Below, in pieces: positions 16,999 through 26,629 of a DNA stretch of 64,000 nt (position 1 is its first letter; each line of letters opens with the position of its first letter). Made by a program: the position numbers and the translations under genes. Source of the stretch: DATMER01 sp963741305 (GTDB lineage: Bacteria; Acidobacteriota; Thermoanaerobaculia; Multivoradales; UBA5704); assembly GCA_963741305.1 (NCBI GenBank), contig CAVUHL010000003.1:5766001-5830000 (forward strand), in the 5' to 3' direction. The notes beneath the pieces were generated by a model. The model did not search any database. It was given only the letters and a program-made list of their open reading frames with translations, and was not told the DNA's origin.

Positions 16999-17078
16999 AG
17001 GGCGCCATGAATGTCGCCCCTACGAGCAAGATCGAGAGGGCGGCGTGTTTGTTGTAGGGGCGTGATTCATCACGCCCT
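16999..17078. repeat. Imperfect palindrome at convergent gene ends
   Basis: Left arm 16999-17023 (AGGGCGCCATGAATGTCGCC...) pairs with right arm 17054-17078 (...GATTCATCACGCCCT) with a few mismatches around a 30-bp centre. The right arm forms the last codons of maf. It probably acts as a terminator between the 103-aa ORF and maf. Confidence 0.8.
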
Positions 17079-17645
17079 GGGCTTGCGGAAGTCCTTGAGG
17101 TCGTAGCCGAGCCGGGCGAACAGGCGGTACATCCGGGGGATCGGCAGGCCCACCACGTTCGAGTAGCTCCCTTCCACCGACTCCACGAACAGCGACCCGA
17201 GCCCCTGGATGGCATAGGCCCCGGCCTTGTCCCGGGGCTCGCCGGTTGCCACGTACCAGTCGATCTCGGCTTCAGACAGCGGCGTGAAGCGGACCAGGGT
17301 CTCGTCGACCTCGGCAGCTTTTCCCAAGGCGATCCCGGTGAGCACGGAGTGCTCGCGGCCGGAAAGCAGCCGGAGCATGCGGCGGGCGTCTTCGTCATCC
17401 CGGGGCTTGCCCAGGATCTCGCCATCCACCACCACCGTCGTGTCCGCGGCGAGGACAAGCTCTCCGGAAGCAGCCGCGGCTTTCTCGAGGGCAAGCCGGA
17501 GCACATAGTCCCGCGGAGCCTCGCCCGGCAGGGGGGACTCGTCCAGATCCACCGGATGGACGGTGAAGCGCACGCCGAGGCCCTCCAGCAGCTCACGCCG
17601 CCGGGGGGAGCCCGAGGCGAGGACCAAATCAGGGATAGTAGCCAC
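17070..17645 (-). CDS. maf: Maf-like nucleoside triphosphate pyrophosphatase
   Basis: 191 aa, the usual family length. The N-terminal LVLASGSPRRRELL is the Maf signature; ADTTVVVDGEILGKP carries the catalytic acidic residues; KAGAYAIQGLG and SYSNVVGLPI are the other conserved blocks. The enzyme hydrolyses non-canonical or canonical NTPs (dTTP/UTP or m5UTP/pseudo-UTP) to the monophosphate. Its start overlaps the 3' end of the first VWA gene by 17 bp, so it is translated as the last cistron of that operon. Confidence 0.94.
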   Translation of the reverse strand: MATIPDLVLASGSPRRRELLEGLGVRFTVHPVDLDESPLPGEAPRDYVLRLALEKAAAASGELVLAADTTVVVDGEILGKPRDDEDARRMLRLLSGREHSVLTGIALGKAAEVDETLVRFTPLSEAEIDWYVATGEPRDKAGAYAIQGLGSLFVESVEGSYSNVVGLPIPRMYRLFARLGYDLKDFRKPRA

Positions 17646-20100
17646 GGACGGTCTTGGCTTCGAGGCCGGGCTTCGCGATCTTCACCTCGACGGCGCGGAA
17701 CTTGTCCTCGCGGCCCGGGTTCGAGGACTGGTAGGCCAGCAGGTACTGCGAGCGCAGCTCCTTCTCCACGGTCTCGAAGACCTTGCTCAGCTCGCCGGTC
17801 GCGCCGATGAAAAAGGCTCGCCCGCCGGTCTCCTCGGAAAGCTTCTGGAGCTTGGTGCGGACCTCGAACTCTTTTAGATCGAGCCCGATGGAGTAGATGG
17901 CCACGCCGCTGCGCTTGGCATAGTCCAGGGCCTCGGCGAAGCCGTACTTGCTGCCGTAGTCCTGGCCGTCGGAGAGCAGGATGATGGCGCGCTTCCCCTT
18001 GAGGCCGCCGAAGTAGTAGAGGGCGTAGACGATGCTGTCGTGGAGGGCCGTGTCCCCAACGGCTTCCAGGCCGGCGAGGCCGCCGGCCAGCACTTCCTGC
18101 TGGTTGGTGAAGCGGACCGCGAGGCTCGGCTCGTCGGCGAAGGTGATGACGGCGGCCCGGTCCTTGGGCGTGATCACGTTCTCGAAGAAGGTCAGGGCGC
18201 CGCGCACCGCGGCCTTCAGCCTCTCGCCGTTCCCCTCCCCCATGGAGCCCGAGGTGTCGAGGAGCACGCCTGCATAGATCGGCACGTCGCGCACCAGCTC
18301 GAAGCGCCTGACTTCCTGCTCGACCCCGTCCTCGTAGACCTTGAAGTCCTCCTTGGTCAGCCCCTCGACCGGCCGGCCGCGGCCGTCCACCGCGGAGGTG
18401 AAGAGCTCCACGAACTGGACGTCCATCTGGTCGGTGAAATCCCCGGGCACGTTGACCAGGACCGTGTCCTCGCTGGAGTTGCCGTCCGCCAGGTAGGCCA
18501 CGGCGCGGACGTAGGTCAGCGCCTGGTTCTGGGGGATGAGCACCGGCTGCACATAGGGCGGCTGGTAGAGGGTGGCGAGCAAGGTCTCGTTCAGGTAGAG
18601 CTCGACCCGGTCGAGCTTCTCCCCCTCGGGCACGTCCACCTGGGCTTGTGCGCGGAGGCTGGACTGGTAGGACTTGCCGGACTGGGGCTCGACCAGCCGC
18701 ACCGAGAAGCGGTGCGGCCCGGTGTTGAGCAAGACCTCGTCCTCGGCCACCTTCTTGCCCTTGGCGTCGAGGGCGACGGCCGTGAGCGTATGCAGGCGCG
18801 GCTGCTCGCCGATGTTCAGCTCCACGCTGTAGGGGGGCTTCCCCTTGGTCAGGACGTTCTTGCCGTCGAGCAGGAAGCTGACCCGGGCGATCCCCTCGCC
18901 CGTGGCCGTGGCTTCCAGCCGCACCTTGCCGGTGAGCAGCCCGGGGGGAGGCGGCAGGATGCGGATCGCCTGCTCGTCCGACAACAAAACGTCTGTGTTC
19001 GCCTCGGCCAGGGCAGGCTGCGTGGAAACGGCAGCCATTGCAGCTTCCACGGATGGGATCTCCAGATCCCGCTGCTCGCGGAACCAGCGCTTGCCGCCGA
19101 CGTCCTCGATCCGCAGGACCAGGCCGTAGCTGCCCGGCCGCAGGTAGCGCTGGAAGACCAGGGGGATCGTGGCCTTCCCCTCAGGGGTTACGGTCACCTC
19201 GGCCTCGGGCACGATGAACCGGTAGCGGAAGTGTTCGAACAGCTCCCCCTTGTGGAGCACCTCGCCATCGACCACGAAGATGTAGGACGCGGAGTCCTTG
19301 ACCTTCTCGGGCGTGACCTCCTCGCGCGGCACGCTCACCAGCGCCTGGACGGTCGTCCGGCTGCCGTAGCGGCCCGGGAAGGCGAGGTCGAGATGGGCGG
19401 GGAACGTCCGGGCGGCCTCGGGCAGGTCGGTCGAGTAGGAGAGGAAGGTGGACAGCCACTCGTCCCCGGGATCGGGGATGACCCGGTCCTTGACCTGGTC
19501 CCAGTCGAGCACGATGCCGATGCGGGCGAGGATCTCGTCCCCGCGCGGGCAGCCCTGCATGAGGGTCTGCTCGAGGAGCATCCCCCGCGTCCCGCCGGCC
19601 GCGAGCGAGTGGGAGAGCATGCCGGACAGCCCCTCGGACGCGCGCCAGAGCCGGTAGCTCGGCTGCAGGAAGACCAGGGTGAACTCATCCCGGATGCGCT
19701 CGGTACCCGGGTAGTACCAGATCTCCATGGGAGCGAGGAGGTCCGAGCAGGGGCTGCGCATCACCTCGGCGGGCTCGCCGAGGAAGAGGATCATCCGCGC
19801 CCGCTCCTGCTTGAGGTCGCCGAAGCGCTCCTTCGCGATGCGGACGCGGTCGTCCCACCTGACCCGGAATTCGTTGACCGCCGTCTTCGGGAATGGGTCG
19901 CGCTGCTGCCAGAAGCGCTGGACGAAGGCGTCCCGCTGGTACTCCTGGCGGAGCGAAAGGAAGGCGGCGCGCTCCTTCTCGTCCATGAGGGGCGCGACTT
20001 CTTCGAGGAATTGCTTGTGGCGGGGGTCGAGGTCGGGCTCCTGGGCCAGCGCAGGGACGGCCAGGAGAAGCAGGGCGAGCAGGTGAAGCTTGTACGGCAT
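17629..20100 (-). CDS. Secreted GWxTD-domain protein with C-terminal VWA domain (copy 1)
   Basis: 823 aa from the ATG at 20100, which gives a clean signal peptide (MPYKLHLLALLLLAVPALAQ). The N-terminal part is a GWxTD-type domain (EYQRDAFVQRFWQQRDP, ERARMILFLGEPAEV), the middle has Ig-like strands, and the C-terminal ~230 residues are a von Willebrand A domain of the acidobacterial type with a full MIDAS: LLDTSGSMG, a Thr in TALHDS and the Asp of LLSDGQD. It ends AKTVRGYYP, as do its two upstream paralogues. Likely periplasmic or surface adhesion or scaffold protein; the ligand is unknown. Confidence 0.85.
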   Translation of the reverse strand: MPYKLHLLALLLLAVPALAQEPDLDPRHKQFLEEVAPLMDEKERAAFLSLRQEYQRDAFVQRFWQQRDPFPKTAVNEFRVRWDDRVRIAKERFGDLKQERARMILFLGEPAEVMRSPCSDLLAPMEIWYYPGTERIRDEFTLVFLQPSYRLWRASEGLSGMLSHSLAAGGTRGMLLEQTLMQGCPRGDEILARIGIVLDWDQVKDRVIPDPGDEWLSTFLSYSTDLPEAARTFPAHLDLAFPGRYGSRTTVQALVSVPREEVTPEKVKDSASYIFVVDGEVLHKGELFEHFRYRFIVPEAEVTVTPEGKATIPLVFQRYLRPGSYGLVLRIEDVGGKRWFREQRDLEIPSVEAAMAAVSTQPALAEANTDVLLSDEQAIRILPPPPGLLTGKVRLEATATGEGIARVSFLLDGKNVLTKGKPPYSVELNIGEQPRLHTLTAVALDAKGKKVAEDEVLLNTGPHRFSVRLVEPQSGKSYQSSLRAQAQVDVPEGEKLDRVELYLNETLLATLYQPPYVQPVLIPQNQALTYVRAVAYLADGNSSEDTVLVNVPGDFTDQMDVQFVELFTSAVDGRGRPVEGLTKEDFKVYEDGVEQEVRRFELVRDVPIYAGVLLDTSGSMGEGNGERLKAAVRGALTFFENVITPKDRAAVITFADEPSLAVRFTNQQEVLAGGLAGLEAVGDTALHDSIVYALYYFGGLKGKRAIILLSDGQDYGSKYGFAEALDYAKRSGVAIYSIGLDLKEFEVRTKLQKLSEETGGRAFFIGATGELSKVFETVEKELRSQYLLAYQSSNPGREDKFRAVEVKIAKPGLEAKTVRGYYP

Positions 20101-20126
20101 GGCGGTGATCCTAACAGGGCCCGGAG

Positions 20127-20270
20127 ACCTCACCCCCTGTCCCCCTCTCCCGAAGGAGAGAGGGGGGACGTTCCTGAGATAGCCGTGCCTGACGTAGGCC
20201 GGACGGAGGAAAGACAGCCTGAGCTACGTTCCCCCTCTCCCCAACGGGAGAGGGGGACAGGGGGTGAGGT
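20127..20270. repeat. Inverted repeat between VWA copies 1 and 2
   Basis: The outer 25 bp (20127-20151 and 20246-20270) are perfect reverse complements, beginning ACCTCACCCCCTGTCCCC. The arm core differs from that of the copies at 13463 and 34691. It occupies the full gap between the two genes, downstream of copy 2 and upstream of copy 1. Confidence 0.92.
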
Positions 20271-20274
20271 TCTT

Positions 20275-22818
20275 TCACGGATAGTACCCACGCATCGTCT
20301 TGGCCTCCGCCCCCGGCCGGCTCACCTTGAGCTCCACGGCCCTGAACTCTTCGCCGCCGCCAGTGTTCGTGGACTGGTAGGCGATCAGGTACTTGGAGCG
20401 CAGCTCCTCCTGGATGGCGGCGTAGATCCCGGTCAGCTCGGAGGCGTCCTTGAGGAAGAAGGCGCGCCCGCCGGTCTCCTCCGCGAGCTTCTCCAGCTTC
20501 CTCTTCTCCAGCTCCTCGCCGAGGCCGATGGGATAGATCGCCACGCCGGAGCGCCGGGCGGAGTCCAGGGCATCGTCATAGCTGAAGCGGCTCCCCTCGT
20601 CCTTGCCGTCGGAGAGCAGCACGATCGCCCGCTGCCCCTTCACGCCGTTGAAGTAGAAGAGGCTGAAGATGACCGTGTCATAGAGGGCGGTCCCGCGCTC
20701 GGCCTTGAGGCCGGCGAGCCCGCCGGCCAGGGCGTCCACGTCCTTGGTGAACTTCACGGCCAGGTGGGGCCGGTCGTTGAAGGTGATGAGCGCGGCCCGG
20801 TCCTTGGGCCGCACCGCTCCTTCCAGGAAGGCCAGCGCGGCATCCGTGGCCTGGCCCAGGCTCGCTTCCATGGAGGCGGAGACGTCGAGCACCACCGCGG
20901 CATGGATCGGCAGGTCGGTGACCCGCTCGAAGCGGGCGATCTCCTGGCGGACGCCGTCCTCGGAGACCGCGAAGTCCTTCACCTCCAAGCCCTGGACCGG
21001 CCGGCCCCGGCGGTCGAGCACGGAGGCGTAGAGCTCGACGAAGTCGACGTCGATCCGCTCCAGGTACTCCGGGGCGTTGACGAAGACCAGGTCTTCGGTG
21101 GAGCTGCCGTCGGCCAGGAAGGCCACGGCGCGCACGTAGGCGAGCGACGCTTCCCGGGGCAGGACCAGCGCCTGCTCCCACGGGGGCTGGAACAGGGTCG
21201 CCACCCGGGCGTCGTCGAGGAAGATTTCGACGCGCTCGATCGACTCGCCGTCAGGGACCTCGACTTCTACCCGGACGGGCACGCTGCTCTCGTAGCCCTG
21301 CCCCTGGCGCGGTTCCGCGAGCCGGACGCGGAAGCGGTTGTAGGCCGCGTTGACCAGCAGCTCGTCGCGGGCGACTTCCCGGCCGGAGGCGTCGAAGGCG
21401 GTCGCGGTGAGCATCCGCGGCCTGGGCAGCGAGCCCAGGTCGAGCTCCACGCTGAACGGCGGCGTCTTTTTAGTCAGAACTGCGCGGCCATCGAGGCCGA
21501 ACGTGACTTTGGCGATGTCGGCGCTGGTCACCGTGTCGAATCGGTTCATGCCGGTCTTCAGCTCGCCGAACGGCTCCAGGAGCTGGACGACCGTTTCGCC
21601 GCCGGCCAGGGCGGCGTTGGCCTCGGCCATCAGGCGGGCCGTCTCCGGATCGGATGGCGGAGGAGGCGGCATGTCGTTGTCGACGGCGGGTACGGACAGG
21701 GGGCGCTCGGCGCGGAAGAACCGGCCGGAGCCCATGTCCTCGAGCTTGACGACCAGGGTGTACTCGCCCGGACGCAACGTGCGTTGGAAGACCAGGGGGA
21801 TGACTCCCGTCTCCGAAGCCGGCAGGTCGAAGCGGTAGCGGAAACTGTCGAACAGCTCCGATTGATCCCCATTCTGTCTGACGACTTCGCCTGTCAGGAG
21901 GAAGTTGTAGGTACGGCTCCCCGCGAGCTGGACCGCCGCTATCTCGGAAGGGGGAACGGCAAGGATGCCCTGGAGCACCGTCCGGCTCTGCCGCTTGCCG
22001 GGGAACTCGACGTCAAGACGGGCGTTGAAGACCGGCGCCCCCTCGGGCAGGTCGGTCGAGTAGAAGCTGAAGGTAGGCAGCCACTCGCCGGACGGCGCCT
22101 CGGCATGGTAGGCGATCCGGTTCTCCAGGATGTGCCAGCGGATGCCCTGGTTGCCGATCCACCCGATGGCCTCGAGGATCCTGTATCCCCGCTCCTCGTC
22201 GCAGGCGGCGAAGGATTGCGGATGCGCGGGGCTGGCGTCGATGTTGAAGGCGGCGTCGGTGAAGAAGACGCCGATCCCCTCCTGCGGGTTCCAGAGGCGA
22301 TAGTTGCCCGCCCGCCACTTCTGGTAGAGGACCGCCACGAGCGGGCCCTCGGTCTGGTCGCTGTAGGAGTAGTACCAGACCTCCAGCGGCCAGAGCACGG
22401 TGGGGCAGTCGGACAGCAGCACCTCGTTGGGGATGCCGTTCAAGAGGAGGACCCGGGCGCGCGCGTCCTTGAGGTCGCCGAACCTCCGGCGCGCCTCGGG
22501 GACGCGCACCTTCCAGTCCTCGTGGAGCTCGTTGCGCGCGGTCCTGGGCTTGGGGTCGCGGACCTGCCAGAAGCGGTCGATAAAAGCGTCGCGCTGGTAA
22601 TCCCGCGAGAGCGCGAGAAAGGCCGCGCTCTCCTCGGCCGTGATGAGGACGGCCACCTCTTCCAGCCAGGCAGCGTACTTCTCGGGCAGCGGCTCCGCGG
22701 CGAGGAGCGGCCCGGAGAGAGCCAGGAGGGCGGCCACAAGGGCCGCCCCTACATGGAGGCATTTGTAGGGGCGGCCCTTGTGGCCGCCCTCCGAGGCGGA
22801 GAGGAGGTGCGTTCTCAC
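20275..22818 (-). CDS. Secreted GWxTD-domain protein with C-terminal VWA domain (copy 2)
   Basis: 847 aa, same architecture as copy 1: GWxTD region (DYQRDAFIDRFWQVRDP, RARVLLLNGIPNEV), Ig-like middle, VWA domain with MIDAS VVLDVSASM, TALYDT and LLSDGKD, end MRGYYP. The GTG start overlaps the stop of copy 3 (GTGA). Codons ~10-31, which include the beginning of the signal peptide, are a perfect palindrome (22727-22790) read as GGHKGRPYKCLHVGAALVAA. Without it no good hydrophobic core remains, so the repeat supplies part of the export signal. Confidence 0.85.
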   Translation of the reverse strand: MRTHLLSASEGGHKGRPYKCLHVGAALVAALLALSGPLLAAEPLPEKYAAWLEEVAVLITAEESAAFLALSRDYQRDAFIDRFWQVRDPKPRTARNELHEDWKVRVPEARRRFGDLKDARARVLLLNGIPNEVLLSDCPTVLWPLEVWYYSYSDQTEGPLVAVLYQKWRAGNYRLWNPQEGIGVFFTDAAFNIDASPAHPQSFAACDEERGYRILEAIGWIGNQGIRWHILENRIAYHAEAPSGEWLPTFSFYSTDLPEGAPVFNARLDVEFPGKRQSRTVLQGILAVPPSEIAAVQLAGSRTYNFLLTGEVVRQNGDQSELFDSFRYRFDLPASETGVIPLVFQRTLRPGEYTLVVKLEDMGSGRFFRAERPLSVPAVDNDMPPPPPSDPETARLMAEANAALAGGETVVQLLEPFGELKTGMNRFDTVTSADIAKVTFGLDGRAVLTKKTPPFSVELDLGSLPRPRMLTATAFDASGREVARDELLVNAAYNRFRVRLAEPRQGQGYESSVPVRVEVEVPDGESIERVEIFLDDARVATLFQPPWEQALVLPREASLAYVRAVAFLADGSSTEDLVFVNAPEYLERIDVDFVELYASVLDRRGRPVQGLEVKDFAVSEDGVRQEIARFERVTDLPIHAAVVLDVSASMEASLGQATDAALAFLEGAVRPKDRAALITFNDRPHLAVKFTKDVDALAGGLAGLKAERGTALYDTVIFSLFYFNGVKGQRAIVLLSDGKDEGSRFSYDDALDSARRSGVAIYPIGLGEELEKRKLEKLAEETGGRAFFLKDASELTGIYAAIQEELRSKYLIAYQSTNTGGGEEFRAVELKVSRPGAEAKTMRGYYP
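22727..22790. repeat. Perfect 27-bp palindrome within a signal-peptide coding region
   Basis: Arms 22727-22753 and 22764-22790 are exact reverse complements (AGGGCGGCCACAAGGGCCGC...) with a 10-bp loop. This is the type of mobile palindrome whose translation GHKGRPY...GAALVAA is found scattered in many bacterial genomes. Confidence 0.95.
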
Positions 22819-25415
22819 GGGTAGTACCCGCGCAGCGTCTTGGCTTCGACTCCCGGTTTGCTCACCTTCAGGTCCACCGAGCGGAAGTCGTCGCCGCTGC
22901 TGGTGTTCGTGGACTGGTAGGCGATCAGGTACTTGGAGCGCAGCTCCTGCTCGATCGTGTGGTAGATGGCGTCGAGGCCGGCGGTGCCCTCGGAGAAGAA
23001 GGCGCGGCCGCCGGTCTCCTCCGAGATCTTCTCCAGCTTCTTGCGGTCGATGTCGTCCCCAAGGCCGATCGAGTAGATCGTCACACCGGCCCGGCGGGCG
23101 TAGTCGAGCGCGTCTTCGTAGCTGAAGCGGCTCCCCTCGTCCTTGCCGTCGGAGAGCAGCAGCATGGCCCGCTGGCCCTTGACCCCGTTGAAGTAGAAGA
23201 GGGTGAAGATGATCGAGTCATAGAGCGCCGTACCTCGTTCCGGCTTGAGGCCCGCGAGCCCGCCGGCCAGGGTGGTGACGTCCTTGGTGAACTTCACCGC
23301 CAGGTTCGGCCGGTCATTGAAGGTGACCAGGGCGGCGCGGTCCTTGGGCTGGATCGTCTCCTCGATGAAGCGCAGGGCGGCCTGCCGCGTCTGCTCGATC
23401 TTGTCGGTCATGGAGGCCGAGACGTCCAGGGCCACCGCCGCATGAATCGGCAGGTTCGTGACCTTCTCGAAGCGCGCGATCTCCTGGCGGACGCCGTCCT
23501 CGACCACCGAGAAGTCCTTCTGCTGCATCCCCTCCACCGGCCGGCCCTGCTTGTCGAGCACCGAGGTGTAGAGCTCGACGAACTGGACGTTCATCTCCTC
23601 GAAATTGTCCGGGGCGTTGACGAAAACCAGATCCTCCGTAGAGTTGCCGTCGGTCAGGAAGGCCACCGCCCGGACATAGGCGACCGGCTCGTCCTTGGGC
23701 AGCACGACGGGCTGGGTATACGGCGGCTGGTAGAGCGTCGCCAGCCGGGTCTCGTTGAGGAAGATCTCCACCCGCTCGACCGTCTCGCCGTCCGGCACAT
23801 CGATGTCGACGTTCGCGAGCAGGCTGCTCTCATACTTCTGCCCCCGGCGCGGCTCGACCAGGTTCACCTTGAAGCGGTTCACCACGGCGTTGATCAGGGT
23901 CTCGTCGGCGGCAATCTGATTACCGGCAACGTCGAAGGCGGTCACCGACAGCCTGCGCGGCCTGGGCAGCGATCCGAGGTCCAGCTCGACGCTGAACGGC
24001 GGCTTCTTCTTGGTCAGCACCGGCTTGCCGTCGAGCGCGAAGGTTACCCGGGCGATATCGCCCGTGGTCAGGGTGTCGAAGCGCAGCATCCCGCTCTGCA
24101 GGTCCCCCGGCGGCGGCACGATCTTGAGCGTGGTCTCGCCGTTGCTGATCGCGGCGTTGGCCTCGGCCAGGATGCGGGCGGTCTCGGGATCGGACGGCGG
24201 CGGAGGCGGCGCGGCTTTGTCCATCTCGGGAACGGCGAGGGTCCGCTCCTGGCGGAAGAGCTTGCCGGAGTTCAGGTCCTCCACCTTGAGGATCATCAGG
24301 TACTCGCCCGGCCGCAGGTAGCGCTGGAACAGGAGCGGGAGCTGGGTGTCCCCGCCCTCCGCCGCGGGCTGGAGCGGGAAGTCGAACTTGTACCGGAAGC
24401 GGTCGAACAGCTTGCCCTTCTGCAGCACCTCGCCGGTGAGCACGAAGTTGTACGAGCGGTGATCGGCGAGCTTCGCGACACCGGCGTCCGAGGCTCCCAC
24501 GGAGAGCACACCCTGGATGGCCGTCCGGTTCTGGTAGCGGCCGGGGTAGTCGACCTCCAGTTTGGCGGGCAGGAGCGCGGCCCCCTCGGGGATCTCGGTC
24601 GAGTAGGAGCCGAAGGTGGCGACCCACTCGCCGCCGGGCCCCTGCGGCGCCGTCTCGAAGCGCTGCTGGAGCAGGACGTAGCTCATGCGCTGGCCTGCCA
24701 CCCAGTTGACCATGGCGGCGAGCCGGTCGCCGTCGCGCACGCAGCTGGAGGCGATCTGGCCGACCGTGTGCCCCCGCGAGCCGATCGAATAGGAGTTCTC
24801 CACGAACAGCACGTCCAGCCCTTCCATCGGGTTCCAGACCCGGAAAGGCCCGGCGCCCCAGCGGCGGTAGAAGACGATCACGAACTCCTGGCCGATCGTA
24901 TCGCTGCCGGCGTAGTACCAGGCCTCCACGGGCCAGAGCACGGTCGAGCAGGTGGAAGTGACCGTGGCGGTGGGAGGTCCGTTGAGGAGGAAGATCTTGG
25001 AGCGCTCGTCGGCCATGTCGCCAAACTGCTGGCGGGCCTGCGCCGCGCGCGCCTGCCAACGGTCGCGGAACTCGTTGGCTCCCGTGGACTTGTACTTGTC
25101 CCGCGCCTCCCAGAAGCGCTCGATGAACGCGTCGCGCTGGTAGTCCTTCTCCAGGGCCAGGAAGGAGGTCACTTCCTCGTCGGTCAGGAGCAGCTCGACC
25201 TCGGCGATCCACTCCTGGTACTTGGCCGGCAGCTTGGCCACCGCCTCCTTCTGCTCCTTCCTGAGCTCCTTGCGCTGCGCGCGCGACATCTTCTTTTCGG
25301 CCGCATCGGCGGGGGAGGGAACGGACAGGAAGAGGACACAGAGGAGCGTAAGGACAAGGAGGACGGCGTCCCTAATCAAGGACGCCGAGGAGCGATTGGA
25401 GGACAGGGGCATCAT
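22815..25415 (-). CDS. Secreted GWxTD-domain protein with C-terminal VWA domain (copy 3, first in operon)
   Basis: 866 aa with a long signal peptide (DAVLLVLTLLCVLFLSVPSPADA) followed by a Lys/Arg-rich stretch. The GWxTD region contains DYQRDAFIERFWEARDK and SKIFLLNGPPTAT. The VWA domain has MIDAS VALDVSASM, TALYDS and LLSDGKD and is very close to copy 2. It is the first gene of a four-gene minus-strand run ending with maf and is divergent from the cysteine desulfurase gene across 59 bp. Confidence 0.87.
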   Translation of the reverse strand: MMPLSSNRSSASLIRDAVLLVLTLLCVLFLSVPSPADAAEKKMSRAQRKELRKEQKEAVAKLPAKYQEWIAEVELLLTDEEVTSFLALEKDYQRDAFIERFWEARDKYKSTGANEFRDRWQARAAQARQQFGDMADERSKIFLLNGPPTATVTSTCSTVLWPVEAWYYAGSDTIGQEFVIVFYRRWGAGPFRVWNPMEGLDVLFVENSYSIGSRGHTVGQIASSCVRDGDRLAAMVNWVAGQRMSYVLLQQRFETAPQGPGGEWVATFGSYSTEIPEGAALLPAKLEVDYPGRYQNRTAIQGVLSVGASDAGVAKLADHRSYNFVLTGEVLQKGKLFDRFRYKFDFPLQPAAEGGDTQLPLLFQRYLRPGEYLMILKVEDLNSGKLFRQERTLAVPEMDKAAPPPPPSDPETARILAEANAAISNGETTLKIVPPPGDLQSGMLRFDTLTTGDIARVTFALDGKPVLTKKKPPFSVELDLGSLPRPRRLSVTAFDVAGNQIAADETLINAVVNRFKVNLVEPRRGQKYESSLLANVDIDVPDGETVERVEIFLNETRLATLYQPPYTQPVVLPKDEPVAYVRAVAFLTDGNSTEDLVFVNAPDNFEEMNVQFVELYTSVLDKQGRPVEGMQQKDFSVVEDGVRQEIARFEKVTNLPIHAAVALDVSASMTDKIEQTRQAALRFIEETIQPKDRAALVTFNDRPNLAVKFTKDVTTLAGGLAGLKPERGTALYDSIIFTLFYFNGVKGQRAMLLLSDGKDEGSRFSYEDALDYARRAGVTIYSIGLGDDIDRKKLEKISEETGGRAFFSEGTAGLDAIYHTIEQELRSKYLIAYQSTNTSSGDDFRSVDLKVSKPGVEAKTLRGYYP

Positions 25416-25474
25416 TCCTACCTTTCGAAACCAGGACGGGCGGCAGCCGCTAAGCGCTACAATAGCCCGTTCGT

Positions 25475-26629
25475 ATGCAGACCGTGTACCTGGATCACAA
25501 CGCTACTACCCCCCTCCACCCGAAGGCCCGGGAGGCCATGCTCCCCTGGCTCGGGGAGCGGCACGGCAATCCCTCGTCCATCCACCGTTTCGGACAGGTG
25601 GCGAGGAACGCCGTCGAGGAGGCGCGGGAGAAGGTCGCCGCGCTGATCGGCGCCCGCCCCCTGGAGACCGTCTTCACCGGCTCGGGGACCGAGGGCAACA
25701 ACGCCGTGATGTTCGGTATCGCCCCCGAGAACACCGGTCATCTGGTGATCTCGTCCATCGAGCACCCCTCGGTCCGGGAGGGGGCGGCAAGGCTGGAGAG
25801 GCTGGGCATGGAGGTCACCCGGGTGTCCCCGGGACCGGACGGCGTGGTTTCCGCTCAGGAGATGACCGCCGCCCTTCGGCCTGATACCCGTCTGGCCTGC
25901 CTCATGCTCGCCAACAACGAGCTCGGCACGCTCCAGCTGGTCTCAGAGTTTTCCAACGCCTGCCGGGAGAGAGGCATTCCGGTGCTCTGCGACGCGGTGC
26001 AAGCCGTTGGCAAGATCCCGGTGGACGTACGGCAGCTCGGGGTCGATTACCTCGTCCTGGGCGCCCACAAGTTCCACGGTCCGATGGGTGCCGCGGCGGT
26101 CTGGGTGCGCAAGGGTCTGCCGCTGGCCGGCCTCCTGGTCGGCGGCAGCCAGGAGCGGCGCCGCCGGGCGAGCACCGAGAACGTGCCCGCGATCGTCGGG
26201 TTCGGAGCCGCGGCCGAGGCAGCCCGAGAGGAGCTGGACGAGCGCCGGGCCTTGCTGTCTGGGTTGCGCGACCGATTCGAAAGCCTGCTGTCCGAGCGGT
26301 TGCCGGGCGCGATCATCCACTGCGCCTCCTCCCCCCGCCTGCCCAACACCTCGCACGTGGCCTTCCCGGGAGTCGAAGGGGAGTCGCTGCTGATCCGCCT
26401 GGACCTCGCGGGCTATGCCGTCTCCACCGGCTCGGCCTGCTCCTCGGGCACGGTCGAGCCGAGCAAGACGCTGCTCGCGATCGGCCTCTCCCGCGACGAG
26501 GCCCTCGCCTCGCTGCGGATCAGCTTCGGCATCACCAACCGGCCCGAGGAGGTCGATGGCTTCCTCGACGTCCTCGCCCGCGAGGTCGCCGAGTTGCGCC
26601 GGGTTGCGCCGGCAGGAGTATCTACATGA
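25475..26629 (+). CDS. Cysteine desulfurase (NifS/IscS class)
   Basis: 384-aa class V aminotransferase-fold PLP enzyme. The N-terminal VYLDHNATTPLHP and SGTEGNNAVMFG are conserved, the PLP Lys is in LVLGAHKFHGP and the persulfide Cys in STGSACSSGTVEPS. It removes sulfur from cysteine as an enzyme-bound persulfide. The ATGA overlap with mnmA shows that its sulfur is most likely used for tRNA 2-thiolation. A TACAAT hexamer at 25458 may be its -10 box, which would give a very short leader. Confidence 0.95.
   Translation: MQTVYLDHNATTPLHPKAREAMLPWLGERHGNPSSIHRFGQVARNAVEEAREKVAALIGARPLETVFTGSGTEGNNAVMFGIAPENTGHLVISSIEHPSVREGAARLERLGMEVTRVSPGPDGVVSAQEMTAALRPDTRLACLMLANNELGTLQLVSEFSNACRERGIPVLCDAVQAVGKIPVDVRQLGVDYLVLGAHKFHGPMGAAAVWVRKGLPLAGLLVGGSQERRRRASTENVPAIVGFGAAAEAAREELDERRALLSGLRDRFESLLSERLPGAIIHCASSPRLPNTSHVAFPGVEGESLLIRLDLAGYAVSTGSACSSGTVEPSKTLLAIGLSRDEALASLRISFGITNRPEEVDGFLDVLAREVAELRRVAPAGVST

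Noticed and set aside
18040..22824. Very long open frame (about 1,600 codons) on the plus strand opposite VWA copies 1 and 2
   Set aside because: It is the antisense shadow of GC-rich coding sequence; composition is Arg/Gly/His/Leu-rich without domains, and the minus-strand genes have signal peptides and conserved motifs.
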